Assembly: GCA_002862545.1 (NCBI GenBank) | Contig: PKDJ01000004.1 | Span: 1 to 33,503, forward strand | Reading direction: 5' to 3' | From: Pseudomonadota bacterium | Lineage (GTDB): Bacteria > Myxococcota_A > UBA796 > GCA-2862545 | Length of the DNA stretch: 33,503 bases | Part shown: piece after piece, positions 24,242 through 32,634 of the stretch | Numbering within the stretch: position 1 is the first letter of the stretch | Layout of the letters: each line of letters starts with the position of its first letter | The notes under the pieces: model-generated | Databases searched by the model: none | Told to the model about the DNA's origin: nothing | Seen by the model: only the letters and a program-made list of their open reading frames with translations | Program-made: the position numbers and the translations under genes

Positions 24242-24870
24242 TAGGTACCGGACTCGTCATCGACGAAGCGAAGCGTCCGCGGCGTACTTCGTCGGCCCAG
24301 CGGCACGATCTTGTCGCCGTTGTACCAGACCTTCACGGCCTCTGTTGCTGGAACCGAGACGCTGACCTCGTCGCGTCCCTCGAAGGTCTTCTTGAAGCTA
24401 CCCGCCGTCTCGCGGTCATGCACGACGACGCCATCTACGCGCACGGTCAGGTGGACGTTCCGCTGCGTCTCGATGGTGACACGCTGATCCGCGCCTTCCA
24501 GACCCGGCCCGAGGGCCTCCTCGAGACCCGGGACCAGTGACGGCTGCGCCCAGACCTGCAGCACCATGGCTGCGGCGAGCCCGAGCACCGACACCGCCGC
24601 GAGCACCCGCACCGTGTGCAGCGGCAGCCCGGCTCGCCGGACGGGATGCGTCAGCTCGACGGGCTCTGGACGGGGCTCGGGTGGGAGGCCGTAGACCTCC
24701 TCGAGCATCTGCGTGTACCGGTCGGCATACGGCCCAGCCGGAAGGTCGGCCTGCCGGTCTTCCTCGAGCGCCGCGAGGTGAACGAGTGGGATGCGTGTGC
24801 GCATCGACACTTCCTCGAGCGACAGGCCGAGGAAGTCGCGGCGTGCACGCAGTCGGGCCCCCCGGGTCAA
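24241..24870 (-). CDS. RodZ-like HTH/DUF4115 membrane protein
   Basis: A 209-residue bitopic protein. An N-terminal HTH_25 domain (about 1-65: RARRDFLGLSLEEVSMRTRIPLVHLAALEED) is followed by a proline-rich linker, one membrane helix (about 87-106), and a periplasmic DUF4115 domain ending in RNVHLTVRVDG, then the SFKKTFEG and VKVWYNGDKI segments. RodZ of this architecture links MreB filaments to the cell-wall elongation complex; shorter versions like this exist in many bacteria. The start is TTG 24870, overlapping the mtnP stop as TTGA; no ATG would keep the HTH domain. A non-RodZ transcriptional role cannot be excluded. Confidence 0.85.
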   Translation of the reverse strand: MTRGARLRARRDFLGLSLEEVSMRTRIPLVHLAALEEDRQADLPAGPYADRYTQMLEEVYGLPPEPRPEPVELTHPVRRAGLPLHTVRVLAAVSVLGLAAAMVLQVWAQPSLVPGLEEALGPGLEGADQRVTIETQRNVHLTVRVDGVVVHDRETAGSFKKTFEGRDEVSVSVPATEAVKVWYNGDKIVPLGRRSTPRTLRFVDDESGT

Positions 24871-25733
24871 CGCAGGTACCTGCCAATGATGGGTGCGAGC
24901 TTCTCCCGGGTCGCCGCCGGGATCTTGTCGACCGGCGTGATCAGAGCCGTCGCGAGGGCGTCGTGCATCGGCGCGGGTCCCTCATGCGCTGAGACGCGAC
25001 GTGCAAGAGCCGCGATGATCTGCCTGGCCCGCGCCGCATTGGACCGGAGCACCGTGATGACCTGCTCGACGGTCACGTCGTCATGGTCCACGTTCCAGCA
25101 GTCGTAGTCCGTCGCCATGGCCAAGGTCGCGTACGAGATCCCCGCCTCACGGGCGAGCTTCGCCTCCGGGAGGTTGGTCATGCCGATGATATCTGCCCCC
25201 CACGACCGGTAGAGCTCACTCTCGGCGCGAGTCGAGAACGCAGGCCCCTCCATGCAGACATAGGTGCCGCCATCATGCAGCGTGGTCCCACCGACCTCCA
25301 GAGCCGCATCGAGCAGGTACTGACGCAGCGTGCCGCAGACCGGATCGCCGAACGCCACATGCGCCACACAGCCCTCCCCGAAGAAGGTGCTCGCCCGGCC
25401 TCGGGTGCGGTCGATGAACTGATCGACCACGACGAGATGACCCGGCTCGATGTCGAGGCGCAGTGAGCCGACAGCGCTTGCAGAGAGCATCCATCCCACG
25501 CCGAGCGACTTCAGCGCCCAGATGTTTGCCCTGTACGGGACCTCGCTGGGAGTCAGGTGGTGATGTCGTCCATGCCTTGGCAGGAAGATCAGCTCGGCAG
25601 CACCGAGGCGGCCGCGGACGAGTACGTCGCTCGGACTCCCATAGGGCGTGTCGACTCGGATCTCCCGCACGTCGGTGAGCGCGTCGAGTTCGTAGAGCCC
25701 GGAGCCACCCACGATGCCTAGTGTCTGCGTCAC
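24867..25733 (-). CDS. mtnP: S-methyl-5'-thioadenosine phosphorylase
   Basis: Splits 5'-methylthioadenosine with phosphate to adenine and 5-methylthioribose-1-phosphate, feeding methionine and purine salvage. The 288-residue protein has GGSGLY (9-14), FLPRHGRHHHLTPSEVPYR with the phosphate/nucleoside loop, MEGPAFSTRAES, and GMTNLPEAKLAREAGI followed by MATDYDCW; the Asp pair there is the 6-aminopurine-specific signature of MTAP over purine nucleoside phosphorylase. I start at GTG 25733, because GGGGAGG lies five bases upstream and homology begins there; a frame extending to 25862 overlaps rlmN. It follows rlmN by 44 bases. Confidence 0.93.
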   Translation of the reverse strand: MTQTLGIVGGSGLYELDALTDVREIRVDTPYGSPSDVLVRGRLGAAELIFLPRHGRHHHLTPSEVPYRANIWALKSLGVGWMLSASAVGSLRLDIEPGHLVVVDQFIDRTRGRASTFFGEGCVAHVAFGDPVCGTLRQYLLDAALEVGGTTLHDGGTYVCMEGPAFSTRAESELYRSWGADIIGMTNLPEAKLAREAGISYATLAMATDYDCWNVDHDDVTVEQVITVLRSNAARARQIIAALARRVSAHEGPAPMHDALATALITPVDKIPAATREKLAPIIGRYLR

Positions 25734-25777
25734 GCCGGCCTCCCCGACGAGGGGGCTTGTAACACCCGTGCCGGACC

Positions 25778-26914
25778 TCAGACGAGCCCAGCCACGCGCC
25801 GCGCTTCCTCCAGCCAGCCTCTCTCCACTGCCTGCTGCCGGGCCTTGCCGAGCTGGCCGCACGCCGCGGAGATGTCGGTGCCTCGTGTGGTCCGGATCGA
25901 GCAGGACAGGCCGTTGCTGACCAGGTGATGCTGAAAGGCCTTCACCGTTGCATCACTCGGCCTGCGGATCTCCCGATCGGGATTCTCGTTGTATGGGATC
26001 AGGTTCACCTTTGCGGGAATGTCTCGAAGCAGCTGGAGCAGTCTCTCCGCATCGTCCAGGGTGTCGTTCTCCCCGCCGAACATCACGTACTCGAAGGTGA
26101 TGCGCTTGCCAGAAGGAAGCGGGAAGCTCCTGCAGGCGTCCAGCAGCTCATCGAGCGAGTGCTTCCGTGTGATGGGCATGATGGAGCGCCGATGTGCCTC
26201 GGTGGTCGCGTTCAGCGACACAGCCAGGTTGACCGGAAGCGCAGCAGCGAGCTCCGCCATCTTGGGCACCAGCCCCACCGTCGACACGGTGATCTTTCGG
26301 TGCGAGAAGTTCAGTGCATGGTCGTCAAGACACACCGTCAGCGCAGGAATCACAGCCCGAAGGTTGTGGAGCGGCTCTCCCATTCCCATCATCACGATGT
26401 TCGTGATTCGCGTGCCCTCGGGAAGCTGCCGACCAACCTGAAGCGGCTGATTGGCGATCTCAGACGCCTTCATGTGCCGGATGAGGCCGAGATCGCCCGT
26501 CAGGCAGAACGTGCAGGCCATGGCACAGCCAACCTGTGAGCTGATGCACAGCGTGAGACGCTCACCATCGGGGATCAGCACCGACTCGACACGCTGCCCG
26601 TCCTCGAGACGCCAGAGGAACTTGGTCGTCCCGTCCTTGCTGCGGAGGATCAGATCCGGCTCCAGCATCGGGATGTACGCTCTCTCCTCCAGCCGCTCTC
26701 TTAGGCTCCGCGCAACATCCGGCATCACGGCGAAGGATGTCACGCCATGCTGCCACAGTGCTTTGTAGACACGCAGCGCCTGACCCTCCGTGCCGCCACA
26801 CTCACCGACGACGAGCTCCCGCACGCCATCTCGGTCGAGGGACTTGATGTCCACCCGACCGCGCTCGTCTCGCATCAGCTCTCTCGCCGACATGCGGCGT
26901 GCCCGCTCCGTCAC
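25778..26914 (-). CDS. rlmN: Dual-specificity 23S rRNA/tRNA adenine C2-methyltransferase RlmN
   Basis: A radical-SAM enzyme that methylates A2503 of 23S rRNA and A37 of some tRNAs. The 378-residue protein has the N-terminal KH-like domain (about 25-95) and the radical-SAM barrel. The iron-sulfur cluster ligands are Cys130, Cys134 and Cys137 (CAMACTFC). The methyl-carrying and resolving cysteines correspond to Cys123 in TLCISSQVGC and Cys352 in GTDISAACGQL. MMGMGEPL and SLNATTE are further family motifs. GTG 26914 has GGAGG four bases upstream. It is the first gene of its operon and diverges from the plus-strand thioesterase. Confidence 0.95.
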   Translation of the reverse strand: MTERARRMSARELMRDERGRVDIKSLDRDGVRELVVGECGGTEGQALRVYKALWQHGVTSFAVMPDVARSLRERLEERAYIPMLEPDLILRSKDGTTKFLWRLEDGQRVESVLIPDGERLTLCISSQVGCAMACTFCLTGDLGLIRHMKASEIANQPLQVGRQLPEGTRITNIVMMGMGEPLHNLRAVIPALTVCLDDHALNFSHRKITVSTVGLVPKMAELAAALPVNLAVSLNATTEAHRRSIMPITRKHSLDELLDACRSFPLPSGKRITFEYVMFGGENDTLDDAERLLQLLRDIPAKVNLIPYNENPDREIRRPSDATVKAFQHHLVSNGLSCSIRTTRGTDISAACGQLGKARQQAVERGWLEEARRVAGLV

Positions 26915-26940
26915 GTGCCCTCCAGACCTGGCACTGCTCC

Positions 26941-26960
26941 GGAGGCATCGATAAGCCTCC
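26941..26960. repeat. Inverted repeat in the rlmN/thioesterase divergent region
   Basis: GGAGGC and GCCTCC form perfect six-base arms around ATCGATAA, whose first six bases are also a palindrome. It sits midway in the 67-base gap between two divergent starts (26914 and 26982), where an operator is plausible. Chance in GC-rich DNA is possible. Confidence 0.5.
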
Positions 26961-26981
26961 AGCGTCTCACAGGCCCTGATA

Positions 26982-27419
26982 ATGCAGATCCCACAGCTTG
27001 AGAGCGCCCTGCGCTCCGTTCCCTACCTCGCCCTGCTTGGCGTGCGTGTCGAGGAGGCCCGTCCCGGAAAGGTAGTGCTGCGCCTTCCGTTCATGGCCAA
27101 GCTGCATGCACACGGCTCGGTGCTGCACTCGGGTGCGGTCTACAGCCTCGCCGAGACGGCCGCCTCAGTCGCCGTCGCGACCCATCCGCGACTCTCGGCT
27201 CGCGCTCCTCGCCAAAAGAGCGCGCGAATCAAGTACTACGCCGCCGCGGTCCGTGACGTGACGGCGCATGCCGAGGTGCATGCCGAGCAGCTCGGTCGCC
27301 TGCTGGACGGAGCCTCGAGCGAACAGAGCGTGAGCCTCGACATCGTCGTGCGCGTGCTCGACGCACGAGGCGAAGACATCGCCGAGTTCACCGCGCACTA
27401 CGCCCTCCGCGGGCGCTAG
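26982..27419 (+). CDS. PaaI/YiiD-type hotdog thioesterase
   Basis: A single hotdog domain of 145 residues, DUF4442/PaaI-like, expected to hydrolyse acyl-CoA or acyl-ACP. The core motif HAHGSVLHSGAVYSLAETAAS (42-62) contains the HGxxLHxGA pattern of PaaI enzymes, with a catalytic acid probably Glu58 on the hot-dog helix. SARIKYYAAAVRDVTAHAEV gives the two central beta strands. It is one of the few plus-strand genes in the window and is monocistronic: rlmN diverges upstream and recD2 converges downstream, sharing CTAG for both stop codons. The substrate cannot be inferred. Confidence 0.82.
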   Translation: MQIPQLESALRSVPYLALLGVRVEEARPGKVVLRLPFMAKLHAHGSVLHSGAVYSLAETAASVAVATHPRLSARAPRQKSARIKYYAAAVRDVTAHAEVHAEQLGRLLDGASSEQSVSLDIVVRVLDARGEDIAEFTAHYALRGR

Positions 27420-29569
27420 GGCGAGCGGGCCAGGCGCTCGGCGAGACTCGTGTTCCGCTCGTCTCCCCCGACGGTCTTCGCTGCCCTTGACCAGGCAGCC
27501 GGTGCGCCAATCACGCAGGCGAAGCGCTTCGCTCGGGTGATGGCCGTGTAGAAGAGGTTCCGCCGAAGCATGATTCCGTGGGGACGGTCGAGCAGGAGCA
27601 CCACTGCTGGATACTCGCTCCCCTGGGACTTGTGGACCGTGATCGCGTAGGCGAGATCGAGCAGGTTCAGCTCGTCTCGGGGCCAGTCGACGACACGACT
27701 GTCGAAGCGAACAGCGACGCCTTGGGCGCTCACGCGCTCGACCCGCCCCGTGTCTCCGTTGAAGACCTCGAGGTCATACCTATTCCGCGTACAGATGACC
27801 CGATCACCCGCTCGGATCTCGACGTCCCCCCTGCGCAGACCCGCTCCGTCGGGGTTGAGGTGCTGCTGCAACAAGCTGTTGATCACAGCGGTGCCAACTG
27901 GCCCTTTGCGGGTCGGGCAGAGCACTTGGATGTCCTCGGGACCGAATCCCAGACCTGGAAGCCTCTCCGAGATCACCTTCACGATGGTGGCATGTACGCG
28001 CTCCGCCCCTGACCGTGGCACCAGGAACAGGTCGTCGTACCCCGCAACCTCACCAGACATCGGCACTGTTCCACCATGAATGGCGGCTGCAGCACGAATG
28101 ATGCCCGACTGGGACGCTTGTCGATGGATGGTGAGCAGCCGAGCAACTGGCACGATGCCCGACGTGACAAGATCCCGGAGCACCTGTCCCGGTCCGACAC
28201 TCGGGAGCTGATCCGCGTCACCCACGAACACAACACTTACGTGCTCCCCAGGCCAGGGCAGAGCATCCACGAGGGCGGCGAGCAGCTCCAGGTCGACCAT
28301 CGACGCCTCGTCCACCACCAGGCCGTCGATGTCGAGTGGCTCCGTCGGCCCGCGCTGAAACCCTCCCTCCCCCGGGCGGTACTCCAAGAGTCGGTGCAGG
28401 GTGGAGGCCGCCTGGCCGGACGCTTCTTCGAGGCGACGCGCCGCGCGCCCCGTCGGGCTCGCCAGCTCCCAGGTCTCCCCCCTCTCTCGAAGCACCCGGA
28501 GGAGCACACGCACGAGCGTCGTCTTGCCAGTGCCGGGCCCCCCGGTGATCACGCTGACGCCGCCTGACAGCGCCTGGGCGACCGCCCCTCGCTGGGCCGG
28601 ATCCAGGTGGACGCCTACATACTCTTCGGCCGCGTCCAGCTCGGCCTCGCTGGGGGGACGACCGCTCGCGCTGTCCACGCGCCGGCGGATCTCCTCGGCC
28701 ACCCGGTGTTCGGCGTCGAAGAGCCCGGCCACCCACAGTCGGTCGATGTCACTTCGTTCCCCCGCCTCCACGACGACCAGCCCCGATGCCTCAGCTGCCT
28801 CGACGGCATCATCGAATCCATGGGTCGGGACGTCCAGCTCTGAGACGGCACGGCGGGCCTGGTGACGCAGGAGAAAGCAGTGCCCAGAGAGACGCTCACG
28901 CTCGAGAGCATACAGCACTGCCGCGCGGACACGCCCTGGGTCGTCCAGAGCGATGCCTTGTTGCCGTGCCAAGCGATCTGCCGTTCGAAACCCAACCCCA
29001 CGGAGAGTCTCTGCGAGCAGGTAGGGCGTACGCCTCACGACGCCGGCGGCACGGTCTCCGAAGCGCTCGAGGATCGACGTGACCAGGCGAGCTGGAAGCC
29101 CGAGCCCACGAAGTGTCATCACGACAGAGCGGCTCCCTTCCTGCTCCTCCCAGGCCCTCTTGATGACCTCGAGCTTGCGAGCTCCAACACCGCGAACAGT
29201 CATCAACCGCTCGGGCTCCTCGCTGAGAACGCGCGGCGTCTCCACGCCAAACTCAGCGACGATCTTACGAGCCAGAGCGGGGCCGACCCCCGGAATTCCC
29301 GCGGATGAGAGATAGAGCTCCACCCCCTCCACCGTGCGCGGACTCGCTGTAAGAAATCCGACGCAGCGAAGCTGCCGACCGTGATCAGGGTGTTCCTCCC
29401 AAGCCCCCTCGAGCGTGACGAATGAGCCAGGCTCCAGCTCATCGAGAGCAGCGAGTGGCCCAACAGCGGTGATGTCGGCCCCCCCCGCTGTCACGAGCCG
29501 AACCACGGCGTACTCCGAGCGCTCAGAACGCCAGAGCACACGTCGTAGCTGCCCCTCGACCCAGTCCAC
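27416..29569 (-). CDS. recD2: RecD2-type 5'-3' SF1 DNA helicase
   Basis: A 717-residue helicase of the RecD2/TraA class, not part of a RecBC complex. The N-terminal domain holds helix-hairpin-helix motifs (GIPGVGPALARKIVAEFG, about 91-108, and MTVRGVGARKLEVI, about 123-136) and GVGFRTADRLA. Helicase motifs follow: Walker A GGPGTGKT (343-350), SPTGRAA, DEAS (420-423), GDADQLPSVGPGQVL (450 onward), LTIHRQASQSGII, and near the C-terminus VHKSQGSEYP then YTAITRAK. GTG 29569 has a GGAG site five bases upstream and lies 12 bases after the rng stop. Its TAG stop overlaps that of the convergent thioesterase. Confidence 0.94.
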   Translation of the reverse strand: MDWVEGQLRRVLWRSERSEYAVVRLVTAGGADITAVGPLAALDELEPGSFVTLEGAWEEHPDHGRQLRCVGFLTASPRTVEGVELYLSSAGIPGVGPALARKIVAEFGVETPRVLSEEPERLMTVRGVGARKLEVIKRAWEEQEGSRSVVMTLRGLGLPARLVTSILERFGDRAAGVVRRTPYLLAETLRGVGFRTADRLARQQGIALDDPGRVRAAVLYALERERLSGHCFLLRHQARRAVSELDVPTHGFDDAVEAAEASGLVVVEAGERSDIDRLWVAGLFDAEHRVAEEIRRRVDSASGRPPSEAELDAAEEYVGVHLDPAQRGAVAQALSGGVSVITGGPGTGKTTLVRVLLRVLRERGETWELASPTGRAARRLEEASGQAASTLHRLLEYRPGEGGFQRGPTEPLDIDGLVVDEASMVDLELLAALVDALPWPGEHVSVVFVGDADQLPSVGPGQVLRDLVTSGIVPVARLLTIHRQASQSGIIRAAAAIHGGTVPMSGEVAGYDDLFLVPRSGAERVHATIVKVISERLPGLGFGPEDIQVLCPTRKGPVGTAVINSLLQQHLNPDGAGLRRGDVEIRAGDRVICTRNRYDLEVFNGDTGRVERVSAQGVAVRFDSRVVDWPRDELNLLDLAYAITVHKSQGSEYPAVVLLLDRPHGIMLRRNLFYTAITRAKRFACVIGAPAAWSRAAKTVGGDERNTSLAERLARSP

Positions 29570-29581
29570 CTCGTCTCCCCG

Positions 29582-31090
29582 TCAGCGAGCGTAGACTTCG
29601 AATTGCTCGGGATGGAAGTGCGGCATCGCCCTGAAGACGATGCGCCGGCCGAGGAGAGCCTCCATGGCCTCCAGATCGCTGTACTGCCCGCCGTAGACGA
29701 GATCTGCGACTGCAGGCGTCGTGTTGACGTAGACCGTCTGGCCGTTCCTCGCGCGATTGGCCTCTCGGCGGACCTCACGCAGGATCTCGTAGACCAGCGT
29801 CGACTTTGCCCGAACGACCCCCGTGCCCCGACACGTTGGGCAGTCCTCTGTGAGGTAGCGGTCCAGACCTTCCTGGACGCGCTTGCGAGTCATCTCCACG
29901 AGACCGAGATCGCTGATTCGCAGGACGTTTGTCCTCGCCCGGTCGGCCTTCAGTGCGTCTTCCAGGGCACGATACACCTTCTCCCGATTGGACTCGCGGT
30001 CCATGTCGATGAAGTCGATGATGATGATGCCGCCCATGTTGCGCAGGCGGAGCTGGTAGACGACCTCTTGCACGGCCTCGAGGTTGATCCGCGTGGTCGT
30101 CTCCTCCAAGCTCGACGTTCCGACGAAGCGACCCGAGTTGACGTCAATCGCCATCAGCGCTTCGGTCTGGTCGATCACCAGATAGCCACCGCTCTTCAGC
30201 CAGACCTTCCGACCCAAGGACCGCGTGATCTCCGTCTCTACGCCGTAGGTGTCGAAGACGGGCTCACCGCCCCTGTACAGGTGCACCCTGTCCCGAGCGT
30301 TGGGCATGAAGTCACCGACGAAGCTCCTCACCTGATCGTAGAGCGGCTTGTCGTCGAGGACCATCCGCTCTATCGACGGGTCGAACAGGTCGCGGACCGC
30401 CCGAAGGACCAGGTTGTACTCCGCATTCAAGAGCGCGGGCGCCTTACGCTCCGTACACGCCTCGGAGACCCGCTGCCACGTGCGCTGCAGGTACTCCATG
30501 TCTGCTTCGAGGGATTCGGTTGGCTGTCCCTCACACACGGTGCGCACGATGTAGCCCGCACCTCGCGCACGCCGCTTCTCGACGAAGTCTCGTAGGCGCT
30601 TGCGCTCCCGGTCACGCTCGATGCGACGCGAGATCCCCACGTGCTCGACCGTCGGCATGTAGACCAAGTACCGTCCTGGCAGTGCGATGTGCGTCGTCAG
30701 TCGCGCACCCTTCGTCCCGATCGGGTCTTTGCTGACCTGCACGACGATCTCCTGCCCCTCGCGCAGAAGATCCTGAATGGGAGGCTGGCCGGCCTTCGGC
30801 GCGGACCGAGGAGCGTCCTCGCCTGCGCTGTCTTCGTCCGCGGCTTTGTTCAGCGCGAGGACGTCTGGGTAGATGTCGCCTACGTAGAGGAAGGCGGCCC
30901 TGTCTAGACCGATCTCCACAAAGGCAGCCTGCATACCCGGAAGGACGCGAACGACGCGTCCTAAGTAGATGTTGCCGACGTAGCCGCGGTCGTCACCGCG
31001 ATCGATCTGGAGCTCAGCGAGGCGGCCGTTCTCCATGAGGGCGACGCGTGTCTCGCGGCCCGTCTTGTTGACGATGATCTCGGATGACAA
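29582..31090 (-). CDS. rng: Ribonuclease G (RNase E/G family)
   Basis: A 502-residue endoribonuclease for rRNA maturation and mRNA decay. The N-terminal S1 domain (about 36-130, VGNIYLGRVVRVLPGMQAAF) is interrupted by an acidic, Pro/Ala-rich insert (about 82-104). The catalytic DNase I-like region has IDVNSG with metal-binding Asp316 and IIIDFIDM with Asp359/Asp362. The zinc-link is CPTC (417-420). It lacks the long disordered degradosome scaffold of RNase E. The start is TTG 31090, supported by AGGAG six bases upstream and by family alignment of SSEIIVNKTGRETRVAL. It forms a two-gene unit with recD2. Confidence 0.94.
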   Translation of the reverse strand: MSSEIIVNKTGRETRVALMENGRLAELQIDRGDDRGYVGNIYLGRVVRVLPGMQAAFVEIGLDRAAFLYVGDIYPDVLALNKAADEDSAGEDAPRSAPKAGQPPIQDLLREGQEIVVQVSKDPIGTKGARLTTHIALPGRYLVYMPTVEHVGISRRIERDRERKRLRDFVEKRRARGAGYIVRTVCEGQPTESLEADMEYLQRTWQRVSEACTERKAPALLNAEYNLVLRAVRDLFDPSIERMVLDDKPLYDQVRSFVGDFMPNARDRVHLYRGGEPVFDTYGVETEITRSLGRKVWLKSGGYLVIDQTEALMAIDVNSGRFVGTSSLEETTTRINLEAVQEVVYQLRLRNMGGIIIIDFIDMDRESNREKVYRALEDALKADRARTNVLRISDLGLVEMTRKRVQEGLDRYLTEDCPTCRGTGVVRAKSTLVYEILREVRREANRARNGQTVYVNTTPAVADLVYGGQYSDLEAMEALLGRRIVFRAMPHFHPEQFEVYAR

Positions 31091-31395
31091 AGGAGGCTCC
31101 TGGCGGCCATGTCAGCACGCGTGGGAGCGCAGCTGCGCTCGACCTCCGCGAGCCGACACCGGCGCGATGATTGCGAAGAGAGGTAGGGTTCCAACCTCGG
31201 CCCGGGGCGCTCTGTCGTTCCACCGCGACGGCGGCACGACAGGCACGTCCGCCAGACGCTCTCGCGTTGACGGCGCTACCTGCGGGCAGGATTGGCAAAA
31301 GGGGGTGCACGAAGCAAGTCCTGGCTGCGCCGAGAGGCACGAGCATCAGCCCCCATGTTTTCCACACATCAGCCCTATCCGTCAAGGACATTCCT
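31091..31395 (-). promoter_or_regulatory. 305-base non-coding leader upstream of rng
   Basis: No credible gene is seen here on either strand. A possible promoter near its far end is TTGACG (31385-31380) with GAAAAC (31362-31357) 17 bases on, weak in the -10. If real, the transcript has a leader of about 260 bases. The leader ends in a perfect 16-base palindrome GAGCGCAGCTGCGCTC (31125-31140) and, just before the TTG start, AGGAGCCTCCT (31101-31091), in which the Shine-Dalgarno pairs with the following bases. Confidence 0.45.
31125..31140 (-). repeat. Perfect 16-base palindrome in the rng leader
   Basis: GAGCGCAGCTGCGCTC is fully self-complementary and can fold into a six-pair stem with an AGCT loop, about 35 bases before the rng start codon. 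A second palindrome, CACGCGTG, follows closely. It has no T run on the minus strand, so it is not a terminator. Confidence 0.6.
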
Positions 31396-32541
31396 TCAGC
31401 GACGCCGCAAGATCGCGAACTTCAGATAGTGCGCCTCTTCGTGCGCCAGCGCCACCGGATGATCAGGCGGCGCGCCGCTCGACCAGCACCACGACCAGTC
31501 GCCCTGAAGCCCTGCACGGATCGCCTCTCGCCACGTCTGCACCGGGACTCGTGCGGTGCACGAGGCAGTCGCAAGGAGCCCGTCTCGGGCCACGGCCGCA
31601 CCATGATGCCGATGCAGCTTTCGATACGCAGCCTTCGCTGCACCATCCGACCGAGCACCATGGGTGAGCGACGGGGGGTCGAGCACAAGGAGGTCCACCG
31701 TTCCGCGCGGGCGCCACGTGAACGCATCTGCCACATCGAACACATGCGCCTCGGGTGAGATGCCGTTCAGTCGGAAGGTCTCAATCGCATCGTCGATCGC
31801 ATCAGGGGCGATGTCCACTGTACAGACGCGTGCGGCGCCACCAGCTGCGGCGGCAACACTGAAGCCGCCGTTGTACGCGAACAGGTTTGCCGTTCTACGC
31901 CCCGGCGCCCAGCGTCGCACCAAGGCCCGATGCTCTCTCTGGTCGAGGAACAAGCCCGTCTTCTGGCCCACCCACGGCCGGGCCATGTAGATGAGCCCAC
32001 ACTCTCGAACCAGCACCACCGATGGCGGGGCCGGACCACGAAGCACCTCCAGCCCCTTCCGGCCATCCACGGCACCAACCCCAAGTCGCCGCACCACCGA
32101 CTCCACCCACGGCAAGCTCGCAATCGTGTCGACGACTGCCGCGAGATGGGGCTCCCATGCCTTGGAGTAGACACGCAGCACGGCGAGTCCTGCGTAGCGG
32201 TCAACCACGAGCCCCGGCAAGCCGTCCCCCGCGCCCGACACGACCCGCCAGCAGTCCGTCTCGGCAGGCAACAGCGCAGGCCTCACCTTGTCAGCCCGGC
32301 GAATCCGCTCGCCGATGATGCGCTCGAGGGATTCCGAGGGAGGCGCGCCTCGGCCCAGCACACGAACCGCGATGGGCCCCTCATCGGCCAGGCCCCACCC
32401 CGCGACACCGTCCCGCTCGTCACGAAGTGCGACGACCTCACCTGCGGGCGCGTCGACGAGCCCATCACGGAACACCCACGGATGCCCCCGACGAACCGCG
32501 GCAATCGTGCTGCGCGACGCCTTCCTGTAGGTCACCTTCAT
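31396..32541 (-). CDS. RlmI/RlmK-type 23S rRNA (cytosine-C5) methyltransferase
   Basis: A 381-residue class I SAM-dependent RNA methyltransferase. An N-terminal PUA domain (about 1-70, with RRGHPWVFRDGL) is followed by the EEHAD-like region and the catalytic Rossmann fold: VGQKTGLFLDQREHR (191-205), SAM motif I NLFAYNGGFSVAAA (219-232), VDIAPDAID (242-250), and LDPPSLTH (287-294). Cys328 in TASCTAR sits where RlmI family enzymes have the catalytic cysteine. RlmI of E. coli modifies C1962 of 23S rRNA; the exact target here is inferred. ATG 32541. It is apparently monocistronic, diverging from a plus-strand lipoprotein. Confidence 0.88.
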   Translation of the reverse strand: MKVTYRKASRSTIAAVRRGHPWVFRDGLVDAPAGEVVALRDERDGVAGWGLADEGPIAVRVLGRGAPPSESLERIIGERIRRADKVRPALLPAETDCWRVVSGAGDGLPGLVVDRYAGLAVLRVYSKAWEPHLAAVVDTIASLPWVESVVRRLGVGAVDGRKGLEVLRGPAPPSVVLVRECGLIYMARPWVGQKTGLFLDQREHRALVRRWAPGRRTANLFAYNGGFSVAAAAGGAARVCTVDIAPDAIDDAIETFRLNGISPEAHVFDVADAFTWRPRGTVDLLVLDPPSLTHGARSDGAAKAAYRKLHRHHGAAVARDGLLATASCTARVPVQTWREAIRAGLQGDWSWCWSSGAPPDHPVALAHEEAHYLKFAILRRR

Positions 32542-32634
32542 CCGGTCTCCGTGTTCCGGCAGCCGAATATCGCGGTCCAGCCGGCGTCAGCGAGAGCAGC
32601 GGTCCTCGATGGCCGCAGGCACCGGAGGAATCCC

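Noticed and set aside
29603..30595. Plus-strand open frame of about 330 codons opposite rng.
   Set aside because: Antisense shadow of a well conserved RNase G; composition is His/Val/Asp-rich without family motifs.
31384..31396. AAGGAATGTCCTT hairpin right after the RlmI-type stop as a terminator.
   Set aside because: Five base pairs with no T run on the transcribed strand; too weak to call.
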